A DNA stretch of 64,000 bases from Kitasatospora phosalacinea. GTDB taxonomy: Bacteria; Actinomycetota; Actinomycetes; Streptomycetales; Streptomycetaceae. The notes under the pieces are model-generated. The model did not search any database. It worked only from the letters and a program-made list of their open reading frames with translations, and had not been told where the DNA came from. Location of the stretch: NCBI RefSeq assembly GCF_000716545.1, contig NZ_JNWZ01000002.1:124001-188000 (forward strand), written 5' to 3'. Made by a program: the position numbers and the translations under genes. Positions 16,808 through 25,820 of this stretch are shown one piece after another. How positions within the stretch are numbered: position 1 is the first letter of the stretch; the number at the start of each line of letters is the position of its first letter.

Positions 16808-17794
16808 TCAGGCGGACTGCCGGGCCCGCAGCGCGTTCAGCAGGGCGGCGCCGCGCTCGGCGTCGTCGACGCTGACGGCGAAGTCGTGGCCGGTGGCCAG
16901 GACCCGCACCACCAGGCACGCGCCGGAGCGCAGCATCACGGTGGTGCCGCGCGGGCCGAGCCGGTAGCCCCAGCCGCCGGCCCGGGCGGCGGTGCGGTGC
17001 TCGACCCGGGCGGACTCCAGCTCGTTCAGCGCCCAGCGGCGGGTCGGCAGGCCGAACACGCCGAGCGACACCTCCAGTCCGGCCGCGGAGATCCGGGCGC
17101 GCACGGTGGAGCAGCAGGCGGCGGACAGGAAGAGCAGCGTGAGCACGGCGGACGCCGGCCAGCCGGGGAGCGCCCCGAGCAGGCCGGTCGCGGTGCCCGC
17201 CAGGGCCGCGACGGCGGCCGGGCCGCTGACCGCCGCCATCGCCAGCAGCCACGGGTTGGCGGCCCGGGAGAACCACACCAGCCGCTCGCCCTCGGGGAGT
17301 TCCAGCACCGGGCCGGCCGGTGTCGGCGCGGGGGCGGCGGCGGCCGCCGGCCCGCGCCCGCCCAGCAGCCGCACCGCCAGGGCGGTCAGCAGCGCGGCCG
17401 CGAGCGTGCCGAGGAGCAGGCCGAGCGGCAGTTCGGCCCCGTGCCAGTCGGTGCGGTCGAGGTTGGCGCGGACCACGGCGCTCTGCACGCCGACGAACAG
17501 CACGCCGCCCGCGCCCAGGAGGGCCAGGACCCAGAGCCGGAGCAGCGGGTCGCCCCAGCGCAGGCCCAGCAGCCCCAGGGCGCCCAGCACCAGCCAGATC
17601 AGCGCCGGGGCCAGGCAGGCCGCCCACAGCGGCATCGAGCCGTCCGCGGTGGCGCCGCCCCAGTGGGTGGCCGGCCGGTCCGGCATCCTCCCGCTCGCGG
17701 CCCAGGGGAGGACGGCGGCCAGCACCGCGGTGCCCGCCACCCAGGCCGTCGGCCGGAGCAGGCCGCCCGGCCCCGCGCTCTTGCGTTCGCTCAC
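16808..17794 (-). CDS. DUF1648-type multi-helix membrane protein
   Basis: 328 residues from the GTG at 17794, which overlaps the stop of the GntR gene by four bases (GTGA). An early membrane helix is followed by the DUF1648-like stretch PDRPATHWGGATADGSMPLW, then helices ALIWLVLGALGLLGL, VLALLGAGGVLFVGV and LGLLLGTLAAALLTAL. The second half has two further helices and a cytoplasmic PH-like tail (ISAAGLEVSLGVFGLPTRRW). It probably forms an operon with, and is controlled by, the upstream GntR/YtrA-type regulator. Molecular role unknown. Confidence 0.82.
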   Translation of the reverse strand: MSERKSAGPGGLLRPTAWVAGTAVLAAVLPWAASGRMPDRPATHWGGATADGSMPLWAACLAPALIWLVLGALGLLGLRWGDPLLRLWVLALLGAGGVLFVGVQSAVVRANLDRTDWHGAELPLGLLLGTLAAALLTALAVRLLGGRGPAAAAAPAPTPAGPVLELPEGERLVWFSRAANPWLLAMAAVSGPAAVAALAGTATGLLGALPGWPASAVLTLLFLSAACCSTVRARISAAGLEVSLGVFGLPTRRWALNELESARVEHRTAARAGGWGYRLGPRGTTVMLRSGACLVVRVLATGHDFAVSVDDAERGAALLNALRARQSA

Positions 17795-18138
17795 GGTATC
17801 CCCCTGATCAGCTCGACGAGTTCGGCCCTGCTGTACCCGGCCCGGGCGGCCTCCGCGACCAGCGCGCGGGCCTGCTCCAGCAGCCCGGAGCGCCGTTCGG
17901 CGCCGTCGGCGACGGTCACGCCCCGGCCCCGGCGGAACTCCAGCACCCCGTCCTCGCGCAGCTCGCGCAGGCCGCGCAGCACGGTGTTGACGTTCACGTC
18001 GAGCGCCTGCGCGAGGTCGCGCGCGGAGGGCAGCCGGTCGCCCGGGCGGCACTCGCCCTCGGCGACGGCGCGGCGGACGGCGGCGGCGACCTGCTCGTGC
18101 AGGGGCCGGGTGTCCTTGGTGTCCAGTCTCAGCAACAT
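17791..18138 (-). CDS. GntR-family (YtrA-type) repressor
   Basis: 115 residues from the ATG at 18138. The winged helix covers residues 1-75: DTKDTRPLHEQVAAAVRRA, PGDRLPSARDLAQALDVN, then VNTVLRGLRELREDGVLE. A short helical tail replaces the effector domain, as in the YtrA subfamily. Such regulators control membrane-protein operons that they head, as here with the DUF1648 gene. A perfect 9-base inverted repeat (18137-18161) covers the start codon, so repression of its own gene is likely. There is little room for a ribosome-binding site, so the mRNA may be leaderless or nearly so. Confidence 0.88.
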   Translation of the reverse strand: MLLRLDTKDTRPLHEQVAAAVRRAVAEGECRPGDRLPSARDLAQALDVNVNTVLRGLRELREDGVLEFRRGRGVTVADGAERRSGLLEQARALVAEAARAGYSRAELVELIRGIP

Positions 18139-18161
18139 GGTGCTAATGAAACTAGCACCAT
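18137..18161. promoter_or_regulatory. Operator over the GntR start codon
   Basis: ATGGTGCTA (18137-18145) and TAGCACCAT (18153-18161) form perfect 9-base arms around 7 bases. The left arm includes part of the start codon. Confidence 0.75.
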
Positions 18162-18250
18162 TGGATTCTCGGGGGAAGCGGGGGAAGCGGGGGAGGCGCG
18201 GAAGCGAGGGCGGGGAGGCGGGGAGCGGTGGCGGTCGGGGTCCGGAAACG

Positions 18251-18304
18251 CCGGACACCCGGCTGCCGGGCCCCGTGGCGGGGCGGTGGCGGCCGGGTGT
18301 CCGG
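18251..18304 (-). terminator. Terminator after sodN
   Basis: CCGGACACCCGGC (18251-18263) pairs perfectly with 18292-18304; a nested GCCCCG/CGGGGC hairpin sits in the loop. It begins about 17 bases after the sodN stop. Confidence 0.85.
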
Positions 18305-18320
18305 TGGGGCTGACGCGGGG

Positions 18321-18716
18321 TCAGGCCTTCTTGGTCTCCCAGAAGATCGCGTCGATCTCGGCGATCAGGTCCAGCAGGGCCTGGCCGGTCGCCGGGTCGG
18401 TGGACGCCTTGGCGGCCGAGGCGGCCTTGCCGGCCCGGTTGAACAGGTCGTGCAGGCCCGGGTAGGCCTCGAAGTGCGGGGCCTTGAAGTAGTCGGTGTG
18501 CAGCACCGAGAGGTGGTGCTTGACCAGCTCGGCGCGCTCCTCCTTGATGACGATGGCGCGAGCGCGGAACTCGGCGTCCTCGTTGGCCTGGTACTTCTCC
18601 TGAGTGGCCTTCACGGACTCGGCCTCGATGCGGGCCTGGGCCGGGTCGTACACGCCGCAGGGCAGGTCGCAGTGGGCGTGGGCGGTGACTCGCGGAGCAA
18701 ACAGACGAGAGAACAT
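18321..18716 (-). CDS. sodN: Nickel superoxide dismutase precursor
   Basis: 131 residues. A 14-residue propeptide (MFSRLFAPRVTAHA) precedes the nickel hook HCDLPCGVY. After cleavage the new N-terminal His, Cys2 and Cys6 bind nickel, giving a mature enzyme of 117 residues as usual for NiSOD. The rest forms the four-helix bundle (IEAESVKATQEKYQANEDAE and onward). It dismutes superoxide in the cytoplasm. The maturation protease gene sodX starts 104 bases away in the opposite direction. The family is known to be nickel-induced; I see no recognisable operator. Confidence 0.97.
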   Translation of the reverse strand: MFSRLFAPRVTAHAHCDLPCGVYDPAQARIEAESVKATQEKYQANEDAEFRARAIVIKEERAELVKHHLSVLHTDYFKAPHFEAYPGLHDLFNRAGKAASAAKASTDPATGQALLDLIAEIDAIFWETKKA

Positions 18717-18820
18717 GGGGGTCCTTCCTTAGATCGTCTTCCCGGGCCCGACATTACCCCCACGGCGGGCCGAAATCCCCGTCGCCCCGGGGGCCTAGGG
18801 CAAAAGAAGGAGTTCGAACC

Positions 18821-19228
18821 ATGCGATATGGGACACCGCTCGGCGTCGTCGACGTCGCCGGCCCGTCGATGCGCCGGCTGCTCTCCGACGGCGACCGGGT
18901 GCTGGTGCGCTACGGGGCGCGGCTGCGGCCCGGGGCGATCGCGCTGTTCCGGCACCCGCTGCGGCAGGACCTGCTGGTGGTCAAGCGCGCGGCGGGGCGG
19001 CGGCCGGGCGGCTGGTGGATGCTCTCCGACAACCCGCTGGTGCGCACCGACAGCCGCGAATACGGCGCGGTGCCGGACGAGTTGGTGCTCGGCCGGGTGC
19101 TGCTGCGGCTGGCCCCCCGGCCGGCCTGGCTGGCACCGGGGCCCCGGGTGGAGCGCGTGCTGCGGGGACGCGCGCCGCGGTTCGCCGAGCGGCTGGGCGT
19201 CAGCGTGCCGTTCGACGGGGAACCGTGA
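18821..19228 (+). CDS. sodX: Nickel superoxide dismutase maturation protease
   Basis: 135 residues. It is an S26 signal-peptidase-like protein without a membrane anchor. The catalytic Ser lies in AGPSMRRLL (Ser16) and the general-base Lys in DLLVVKRAAG (Lys55). GWWMLSDNP followed by DSREYGAV matches the conserved signal-peptidase GDN/DSR boxes. It removes the SodN propeptide to free the nickel-binding His. The ATG at 18821 has AAGAAGGAG upstream. It is divergent from sodN, the usual arrangement in Streptomyces. Confidence 0.94.
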   Translation: MRYGTPLGVVDVAGPSMRRLLSDGDRVLVRYGARLRPGAIALFRHPLRQDLLVVKRAAGRRPGGWWMLSDNPLVRTDSREYGAVPDELVLGRVLLRLAPRPAWLAPGPRVERVLRGRAPRFAERLGVSVPFDGEP

Positions 19229-19264
19229 CGCGGCACCTCGTGCCGTGACACCGGCGCCGCGGCG

Positions 19265-19852
19265 TCAACCCTGGGCGGCCGACGCCCGTTGGGCCTCCTG
19301 GCGCTTGCGGGCGCGGTAGGCGGCGACGTTGGCGCGGGTGGCGCAGCGGTCGGAGCAGTAGCGGCGGGAGCGGTTGGTGGAGGTGTCGAGGTAGGCGTTG
19401 CGGCAGGGGGCGGCCTGGCAGATGCCGAGCCGGTCGACGCCGAGGCCGGTGAGGTGGATGGCCAGGCCCATGCAGGCGACGGCGGCGTAGTTGGCGGCGG
19501 CGGTGGGAGCGTTGTCGGCCAGGTGCAGGTGCCAGTTGGGGCGGCCGGTGTCGTCCAGGTCGTCGTGGCCGGAGACCAGCGGGCTGACGGGGTACTCCAC
19601 CATCAGGCTGTTGAGCAGGTCGACGGCCCGGACGTCCTCGCCCCCGGCGGCGGCCTCGAACACCCCGCGCAGCCGGGTGCGGACGGCGCGCAGCCGCGGC
19701 AGGTCGGCCTCGTCGGCGAGCATGGCGGCCCGGGAGGGGGAGCCGAACAGGGACCGGACGGCGTCCACCGAGGTGAGGCCGTCGGTGCCGCGGTCGGGTT
19801 CCTCGCTGTTGACCAGCCGGACGGCGAAGTCGGCGTACGAGGCGAGCTCCAC
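19265..19852 (-). CDS. CGNR zinc-finger protein (ABATE-type)
   Basis: 195 residues. The C-terminal zinc finger has CQAAPCRNAYLDTSTNRSRR followed by YCSDRCATRANVAAYRARKR, four cysteines in the CGNR pattern, ending in a basic helix that fits nucleic-acid binding. The N-terminal domain (about 1-140, with ADFAVRLVNSEE) is of the ABATE type that accompanies this finger. A regulatory role is likely, but ligand and targets are unknown. It is transcribed alone; the neighbouring sodX and ABC transporter genes are not obviously related. Confidence 0.85.
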   Translation of the reverse strand: MELASYADFAVRLVNSEEPDRGTDGLTSVDAVRSLFGSPSRAAMLADEADLPRLRAVRTRLRGVFEAAAGGEDVRAVDLLNSLMVEYPVSPLVSGHDDLDDTGRPNWHLHLADNAPTAAANYAAVACMGLAIHLTGLGVDRLGICQAAPCRNAYLDTSTNRSRRYCSDRCATRANVAAYRARKRQEAQRASAAQG

Positions 19853-20003
19853 GGGGGTCCTTCCGGACGGGGGTGTAACGGGTCGAATGACTCCAGGGTA
19901 TTACAGGTGCGGGCGGACGCGCCGGTGCCCGCCGGGCGCGGGAGCGCGGGGCGGGCACCGGGGGCGTACGGGCGTACGGTCGGGAGGCGTACGGGGGCGC
20001 GGG

Positions 20004-20798
20004 TCAGAGCACCTTGGAGAGGAAGGCGCGGGTGCGCTCGTGCTGCGGGTTGCCGAGCACCTCGCGCGGGTGGCCGGACTCGACGACCACGCCGCCGTCC
20101 ATGAACACCAGCGCGTCGCCGACCTCGCGGGCGAAGCCCATCTCGTGGGTGACCACGATCATGGTCATGCCCTCTTCGGCGAGGCCGCGCATCACGTCCA
20201 GCACCTCGCCGACCAGCTCGGGGTCGAGCGCCGAGGTGGGCTCGTCGAACAGCATCAACTTGGGCTGCATGGCCAGCGCCCGGGCGATGGCGACGCGCTG
20301 CTGCTGGCCGCCGGAGAGCTGCGAGGGGTAGTTGCCGGCCTTGTCGGCCAGGCCGACCCGCTCCAGCAGGGCCATCGCGCGGTCCCGGGCGGCGGCCCGG
20401 TTCTCCTTCTTGACCTGCACCGGCGCCTCGGTGACGTTCTCCAGCGCGGTCATGTGCGGGAACAGGTTGAAGCGCTGGAAGACCATGCCGATGTCCTGGC
20501 GCTTGAGCGCGACCTCGCGGTCCCTGAGCTCGTAGAGCCTGTCGCCCTTCTGCCGGTAGCCGACCAGTTCGCCGTCGACGTACAGCCGGCCGGCGTTGAT
20601 CTTCTCCAGGTGGTTGATGCAGCGCAGGAAGGTGGACTTGCCGGAGCCGGACGGGCCGACCAGGCAGAACACCTCGCTCTGCCGCACCTCCAGGTCGATG
20701 CCCTTGAGCACCTCGACCTGGCCGTAGGACTTGTGCACGCCCTCGGCCCGGACCATCGGACGGCCGGGTGCCTCCTGCGGCTTGGACAGGTCGGTCAT
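20004..20798 (-). CDS. Polar amino-acid ABC transporter ATP-binding protein
   Basis: 264 residues. It has Walker A GPSGSGKS (48-55), Q-loop [13 protein letters not shown], signature LSGGQQQR, Walker [15 protein letters not shown] and switch VVTHEMGFA: a complete GlnQ-type ATPase. Its ATG overlaps the permease stop by four bases (ATGA). It energises uptake through the upstream permease with the two binding proteins at 21842-24050. It is close in sequence to the ATPase at 57828, so the two transporters are paralogous. Confidence 0.93.
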   Translation of the reverse strand: MTDLSKPQEAPGRPMVRAEGVHKSYGQVEVLKGIDLEVRQSEVFCLVGPSGSGKSTFLRCINHLEKINAGRLYVDGELVGYRQKGDRLYELRDREVALKRQDIGMVFQRFNLFPHMTALENVTEAPVQVKKENRAAARDRAMALLERVGLADKAGNYPSQLSGGQQQRVAIARALAMQPKLMLFDEPTSALDPELVGEVLDVMRGLAEEGMTMIVVTHEMGFAREVGDALVFMDGGVVVESGHPREVLGNPQHERTRAFLSKVL

Positions 20799-21805
20799 GC
20801 GTCCTTCCTCCCGTCCGGGGCGCCGCCCGGCGCGCCGTCGGTCGCCGCGCTCCCCGCCGGTGCCGCGGACGCCGCCGGCTTCGCCGGGGCGCGGCCGGCG
20901 AAGAGGGCGCGCACCCGCTGCAGCGGGGTGGGCGGCAGCGTCCGGTTGGCGCCGCGGGCGTAGTACCGCTCCAGGTAGTACTGGCCGACCGTCAGGATCG
21001 AGGTCAGCAGCAGGTAGTAGATCGAGACCGCGATCATCGCGGCGATCGGCTTGTAGGTGCGGGTGGAGATGTCGTGGCCGGCGGTGAACAGCTCCACCAG
21101 CGAGATCACCTGCACCAGCGAGGTGGTCTTCAGCATCGAGATGGTCTCGTTGCCGGTCGGCGGGATGATCACCCGCATCGCCTGCGGCAGCACGATCCGG
21201 CGCAGCGCGGTGGCCCGGCTCATGCCGAGCGCGTGCGCGGCCTCGGACTGGCCCTCGTCCACCGACTGGATGCCGGCCCGGACGATCTCCGCCATGTAGG
21301 CGGCCTCGTTGAGGCCGAGGCCGAGCAGCGCGGCGGTGAACACCGGCACCAGGGTGTTGGACTCCTGGGACCAGAAGGAGGGGCCGAACGGGACGCCGAG
21401 CGAGATCTCCTTCCACAGGAAGCCGATGTTGTTCCAGAGCACCAGCTGCACCAGTACCGGGGTGCCGCGGAAGACCCAGATGTAGAACCAGGCGGCGCCG
21501 GAGAGCACCGGGTTCTTCGACAGCCGCATGACGGCCAGCAGCACGCCGCCGACCACGCCCATCAGCATGGCCAGGACGGTCAGTTCCAGGGTGGTCCAGA
21601 TGCCGTGGACGACGGTGGGGTCGCGCAGCACGGCGCCGACGAAGTCCCAGTCCAGGGCGGGGTTGGTGAACAGGACGTGCAGCAGCATCGCGCCGAGCAC
21701 GGCGACGACGGCGACGGTGACCCAGCGGCCGGGGTGGCGGACGGGGACGGCCTTGATGGCCTCGGGCCGGCCCCGGCTCGCCGGTTCCTGGTCGGTCTTT
21801 TCCAC
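20795..21805 (-). CDS. Polar amino-acid ABC transporter permease
   Basis: 336 residues. The HisM/GlnP-type permease core has helices between about residues 25 and 290. The EAA-like ATPase contact is [20 protein letters not shown], and [20 protein letters not shown] is family-typical. A disordered Ala/Pro/Gly-rich tail (about 35 residues) is unusual in length. It is third in a leftward operon of two binding proteins, permease and ATPase. A single permease implies a homodimeric channel. Confidence 0.92.
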   Translation of the reverse strand: MEKTDQEPASRGRPEAIKAVPVRHPGRWVTVAVVAVLGAMLLHVLFTNPALDWDFVGAVLRDPTVVHGIWTTLELTVLAMLMGVVGGVLLAVMRLSKNPVLSGAAWFYIWVFRGTPVLVQLVLWNNIGFLWKEISLGVPFGPSFWSQESNTLVPVFTAALLGLGLNEAAYMAEIVRAGIQSVDEGQSEAAHALGMSRATALRRIVLPQAMRVIIPPTGNETISMLKTTSLVQVISLVELFTAGHDISTRTYKPIAAMIAVSIYYLLLTSILTVGQYYLERYYARGANRTLPPTPLQRVRALFAGRAPAKPAASAAPAGSAATDGAPGGAPDGRKDA

Positions 21806-21841
21806 GTGATTACCTCGTCGGGGGGTTCGGGCGGCGGAGCG

Positions 21842-22783
21842 TCAGCTCTGGGCGGCGTTGATCTCGGAGGTGCTGATCGCTCCGGCGGACACGCCCCACT
21901 TGTCGAGGATGGTCTTGTAGGTGCCGTCCGCCATCAGCGACTGGATCGCGCCCTGGACCGCCTTGCTGAGCGGCGAGCCCTTGGCCAGGATCACGCCGTA
22001 GGGGGCGGCGCCGTAGGTGTCGCCGAGCTTCTCCAGCTGGCCGCCGGTCTGCTTGAGGGCGTAGTCGACGACCGGGGAGTCGGCCAGCATCACCTGGTCG
22101 CGGCCGGAGACCAGCGACTGGGCGACGTCGGTCTGCAGGGCGAAGCGGTCGCCGTCGTTCGGGACGGGGCTCTTGCCGGCCTTGGCGCAGTCCGGGTTGC
22201 GGGTGTCCTTGATCTCGTCGGCCTGGGTGGTGCCGTCCTGGACGGCGACCTTCTTGCCGCACAGGTCGTCCAGCGCGATCTTGTCCGGGTTGCCCTTCTT
22301 CACCGCGGCGGAGGTGCCGGCCGAGAAGTAGGTGACCATGTCGACCTGCTCCTCGCGCTCCTTGGTGTCGGTGAACGAGCTCATGCCGAGCTGGTACTTG
22401 TTCGACTGGATGCCGGGGATGATGTCGGTGAACCCGGCGCTCTGGAACTCGGCGGTCAGGCCCAGCTTCTGGGCGATGGCCGTGCCGAGGTCGACGTCCA
22501 TGCCGACGATCTTGCCCTTCTCGTCCTTGAACTCGTTGGGCGCGTAGGAGGTGTCCGAGCCGACCACCAGCTTGCCGCCGGCCTTGACGTCGGCCGGAAC
22601 CAGCCCGGCCAGCGCCGGGTCGGCCGCCGCGGCGGGGACGGCCTGGGTGGGGATCGGTGCGGCGCCCGAGGTGGTGGTGGCGGTGGAGGCGCTGCTGCCG
22701 CAGGCGGTGAGCAGCAGTGCGCCGGCCGCGAGGGCGGCGGCCGCGCCGAGCGGCCGGGTCAGGGGTGTACGGGCAGCGGGCAT
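21842..22783 (-). CDS. Polar amino-acid ABC transporter substrate-binding lipoprotein
   Basis: 313 residues from the ATG at 22783 with GAGGAG upstream. The signal ends in LLLTACGSS, a standard lipobox. It is a family-3 binding protein (GKLVVGSDTSYAPNEFKDEK, then VGMDVDLGTAIAQKLGL and LCGKKVAVQDGTTQADEIK). It lies 36 bases before the permease gene and is the cognate receptor. The ligand is not predictable beyond a polar or cationic amino acid. Confidence 0.9.
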   Translation of the reverse strand: MPAARTPLTRPLGAAAALAAGALLLTACGSSASTATTTSGAAPIPTQAVPAAAADPALAGLVPADVKAGGKLVVGSDTSYAPNEFKDEKGKIVGMDVDLGTAIAQKLGLTAEFQSAGFTDIIPGIQSNKYQLGMSSFTDTKEREEQVDMVTYFSAGTSAAVKKGNPDKIALDDLCGKKVAVQDGTTQADEIKDTRNPDCAKAGKSPVPNDGDRFALQTDVAQSLVSGRDQVMLADSPVVDYALKQTGGQLEKLGDTYGAAPYGVILAKGSPLSKAVQGAIQSLMADGTYKTILDKWGVSAGAISTSEINAAQS

Positions 22784-22970
22784 GGGGATCTCCTCTTGGG
22801 GATCGGACGGGGTGCCGCGCCGCCTGGTGACGCGGCGCGGTACAGCGTGGTCGGTGCTCGCCACCCTCCGCCGAGGTGACAGGTGGATCCGATGTGTGGG
22901 GAATCCTGCCACTGTGGGTGGGAAATCGGAGCCCGTGCCAGATCAAAATCGGATAACAGGACCGCCGACT

Positions 22971-22985
22971 GTCCGGTATCCGGAC
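22971..22985. promoter_or_regulatory. Small palindrome upstream of the binding-protein gene
   Basis: GTCCGG-TAT-CCGGAC, perfect 6-base arms. A similar CCGGATA stretch occurs upstream of the neighbouring binding-protein gene (near 24176). It could be an operator; the evidence is thin. Confidence 0.3.
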
Positions 22986-23000
22986 ATTTCTCCTGGTCAT

Positions 23001-23032
23001 GTCACCTGGTGCATAATCATGCACCGGGTGAC
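23001..23032. promoter_or_regulatory. 32-base inverted repeat between two binding-protein genes
   Basis: GTCACCTGGTGCAT (23001-23014) and ATGCACCGGGTGAC (23019-23032) pair with one mismatch around AATC. It follows the stop of the gene at 23073 by 40 bases and precedes the gene starting at 22783. It may be a terminator or an operator; the moderate GC content and symmetry favour an operator. Confidence 0.5.
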
Positions 23033-23072
23033 CGGCCGACCCGGCACCCCCCCCGCGCCGGGACGGCGCCGC

Positions 23073-24050
23073 CTAGAAACCGCCGTTCACCACGGCGCTC
23101 TGCACCGCGCCGTCGGTCAGGCCCCACTTGGCCAGGATCCGGTCGTACTCGCCGCTGCGGATCAGCTGGTCCAGCGCCTTCGCCACGGCGTCGCGCAGCG
23201 CGGTGTCCTGCTTGGCGAACGCGATCCCGTACGGCGCCACCTGCAACTGCGCGCCGACCACCTGGAACTGCGTGCCGCCCCGCCCGTTCTTCACCGCGTG
23301 CGCCGCCACCGGCGCGTCGTTCAGGTCCGCCGCGGCCCGGCCCTGCCCGACCAGGGCCAGCGCCTGGTCGTCGGTGTCGGTCTCGGTCACGGTCAGCTTG
23401 CGGCCGGTCTTCTCGCACACCCCGGTCTGCCGCTCCAGCAGCGCGGCCTGGGTGGTCTCGCGCTGCACCGCGACCGTCCGCCCGCACAGGTCGTCCAGCC
23501 CGGAGATCCGCTGCGGGTTGCCCTTGGCCACCACGACCGAGGTGCCGGTCACGAAGTAGTCGACGAAGTCCAGGCCGTCGTTGACCTTGCGGGCCTCCTC
23601 GTCGACGCCGTCCCGGCGCTGCGGGGTGTCGGTCATCCCCGACATCACCAGGTCGTACTCGCGGGCCTGCAGCCCCAGCCGCAGCCGGTTGAACGGCACG
23701 TCGCTGAACTGCACCCGCATCCCCAGCACGTTGCCCAGCGCGTCGGCCAGGTCCACGTCCAGGCCGTCCGGCCGGTTGCCCTCCGACTTGAAGCCGACCG
23801 GCGCGTACGTCAGGTCCGCGCCGATCCGCAGCACCCCCGCCGCCCGCACCTGCTCGGGCAGTTGGGAGCGCGGGTCGGACCCCTGGCCGGCGTCGCCGCC
23901 GGACGGGGCGGCGGAGCCGCAGCCGGTCAGCAGCAGCGCGCCGGTCACCGCGGCGGCGGTGAGGGCGCCGGCCCGGTTCGCGGCGGGCCGGCCGGCGCCG
24001 GTGGTCCGGGGGCGGGCGCCGGGTCTGGCGGGGGGAGTGGCCGTCGACAT
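23073..24050 (-). CDS. Second amino-acid ABC substrate-binding lipoprotein
   Basis: 325 residues from the ATG at 24050 with AGGAGGA upstream. A long basic pre-signal (GARPRTTGAGRPAANRAG) leads to the helix ALTAAAVTGALLLTGCGS with lipobox LTGC. It is a family-3 binding fold (GVLRIGADLTYAPVGFKSEG, DGLDVDLADALGN, LCGRTVAVQRETTQAALLE). It is related to, but clearly different from, the protein at 21842, so it probably serves the same permease with another ligand. It is the promoter-proximal gene of this leftward group; 289 bases and a large inverted repeat separate it from the next gene. Confidence 0.88.
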   Translation of the reverse strand: MSTATPPARPGARPRTTGAGRPAANRAGALTAAAVTGALLLTGCGSAAPSGGDAGQGSDPRSQLPEQVRAAGVLRIGADLTYAPVGFKSEGNRPDGLDVDLADALGNVLGMRVQFSDVPFNRLRLGLQAREYDLVMSGMTDTPQRRDGVDEEARKVNDGLDFVDYFVTGTSVVVAKGNPQRISGLDDLCGRTVAVQRETTQAALLERQTGVCEKTGRKLTVTETDTDDQALALVGQGRAAADLNDAPVAAHAVKNGRGGTQFQVVGAQLQVAPYGIAFAKQDTALRDAVAKALDQLIRSGEYDRILAKWGLTDGAVQSAVVNGGF

Positions 24051-24611
24051 CGGGATCCTCCTGTGGGAGAGGGGGGCGGGCCCCCGCCGCTGCGCGCTGG
24101 TGTGCGCGACCGGTGCGACGGGGCAGGACGTGGCCCGACGTGCGCGGGAACGTCCGGACAACGGTGGTCGAACACCGGATATTGCCATCCCGACCTGCTC
24201 GGCCGGGTAGCGGGTGTGTCAGAATCTCGTATCGGGTGACCCCCGACGCAGAACTCAGACCGCCGGTTCGCCACAGGGCCGGGGGTGCCCAGGAACGGAA
24301 GCCGTCACCGGCTCCGTATCCGGAGCACCAGCTCCCCTCCGTGTCTGCGTTCACTCCTGCGAGTGCCCTGCGGACCCCTCGCTTCGGGGGCCACGCGGAC
24401 AAGAAGGACCCGGCACAGGTGCGGTGCCGGCGTCCGGACGAACAACGCAGAACACCTAAACCCTCACCCCGAGGGCGCCGCCCGACGGCTGCGCCCCGAC
24501 CCGGACACGGGTGCGCCGCAGGCGGCGCGCCCGTACTCGCGCATCGGCGCGCGGACGGGTCGAAAGCCCGTCGGACGCGCGCCTTCGCCGATACATGACG
24601 AAGAGGTCATT
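24051..24611. other. Long gap upstream of malic enzyme
   Basis: About 560 bases between the divergent binding-protein and malic-enzyme genes with no convincing gene. It contains short hairpins (for example CCCC-TCGCTTC-GGGG near 24377-24391). A structured 5' leader for malic enzyme is possible; I do not recognise a known riboswitch in it. Confidence 0.4.
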
Positions 24612-25805
24612 GTGGCAGCGGAGATCATCACCGACACCCAGAGCACGGACGACCCGGTCGACGCCGTCTTCGCGCTCCACCGCGGCGGCAAGATGGAGGT
24701 CCGGGCGACCGTCCCGGTCCGCGACGCGGACGACCTGTCGCTCGCCTACACCCCGGGCGTGGCCCGGGTCTGCACCGCCATCGCCGAACAGCCCGCCCTG
24801 GTCAACGACTACACCTGGAAGGCCAACACCGTCGCGGTCGTCACCGACGGCACCGCGGTGCTCGGCCTCGGCGACATCGGCCCGGAGGCCTCGCTGCCCG
24901 TGATGGAGGGCAAGGCCATCCTGTTCAAGCAGTTCGGCGGCGTCGACGCGGTGCCGATCGCGCTGGCCTGCACCGGCGTCGACGAGATCGTCGAGACCGT
25001 GGTCCGGCTCGCCCCGTCCTTCGGCGGCGTCAACCTGGAGGACATCTCCGCCCCCCGCTGCTTCGAGATCGAGAAGCGGCTCCAGGAGCGGCTCGACATC
25101 CCGGTCTTCCACGACGACCAGCACGGCACCGCGATCGTCACCACCGCCGCCCTGTGGAACGCCGCCGCGGTGACCGGCCGCCGGGTCGGCGACCTGCGCG
25201 CGGTCATCTCCGGGGCCGGCGCGGCCGGCATCGCGATCGCCAAGATGCTGCTCGCCGCCGGCATCGGCGACGTCGCCGTCTGCGACCGCCGCGGCGTGGT
25301 CCACCAGGGCCGCGAGGACCTCACCGACGTCAAGGCGGAGATCGCGGCGCTCACCAACCGCACCGGCCTCAAGGGCAGCCTGACCGACGCGCTGAACGGC
25401 GCGGACGTGTTCATCGGCGTCTCCGGCGGCACCGTCCCGGAGGAGGCCGTGGCCACCATGGCGCCCGGCTGCTTCGTCTTCGCGATGGCCAACCCCACCC
25501 CGGAGATCCACCCCGAGGTCGCCCACCGGTACGCGGCGGTGGTCGCCACCGGGCGCTCCGACTTCCCGAACCAGATCAACAACGTGCTGGCCTTCCCGGG
25601 CATCTTCGCCGGCGCGCTCTCGGTCCGGGCCAGCCGGATCTCCGAGGGCATGAAGCTCGCCGCGGCCAAGGCCCTGGCGGGCGTCGTCGCCGACGAGCTG
25701 ACGCCGCAGAAGGTCATCCCGTCGCCCTTCGACGAGCGGGTCGCCCCGGCGGTCACCCGTGCCGTCGCGGAGGCCGCCAAGGCGGAGGGGCTCGCCCGGA
25801 TCTGA
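24612..25805 (+). CDS. NAD(P)-dependent malic enzyme
   Basis: 397 residues from the GTG at 24612 (AAGAGG upstream). It has the bacterial short malic-enzyme layout: N-terminal catalytic part with LSLAYTPGVARVCTAI, EGKAILFKQFGGVDAVPIAL and PVFHDDQHGTAIVT, then a Rossmann domain with ISGAGAAGIAIAKMLLAAG and VFAMANPTPEIHPE. It converts malate to pyruvate, CO2 and NAD(P)H. It lacks the phosphotransacetylase-like extension of MaeB. It stands alone with a terminator behind. Cofactor preference cannot be read with certainty. Confidence 0.93.
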   Translation: MAAEIITDTQSTDDPVDAVFALHRGGKMEVRATVPVRDADDLSLAYTPGVARVCTAIAEQPALVNDYTWKANTVAVVTDGTAVLGLGDIGPEASLPVMEGKAILFKQFGGVDAVPIALACTGVDEIVETVVRLAPSFGGVNLEDISAPRCFEIEKRLQERLDIPVFHDDQHGTAIVTTAALWNAAAVTGRRVGDLRAVISGAGAAGIAIAKMLLAAGIGDVAVCDRRGVVHQGREDLTDVKAEIAALTNRTGLKGSLTDALNGADVFIGVSGGTVPEEAVATMAPGCFVFAMANPTPEIHPEVAHRYAAVVATGRSDFPNQINNVLAFPGIFAGALSVRASRISEGMKLAAAKALAGVVADELTPQKVIPSPFDERVAPAVTRAVAEAAKAEGLARI

Positions 25806-25820
25806 CGGGGAGCGCGGCAC

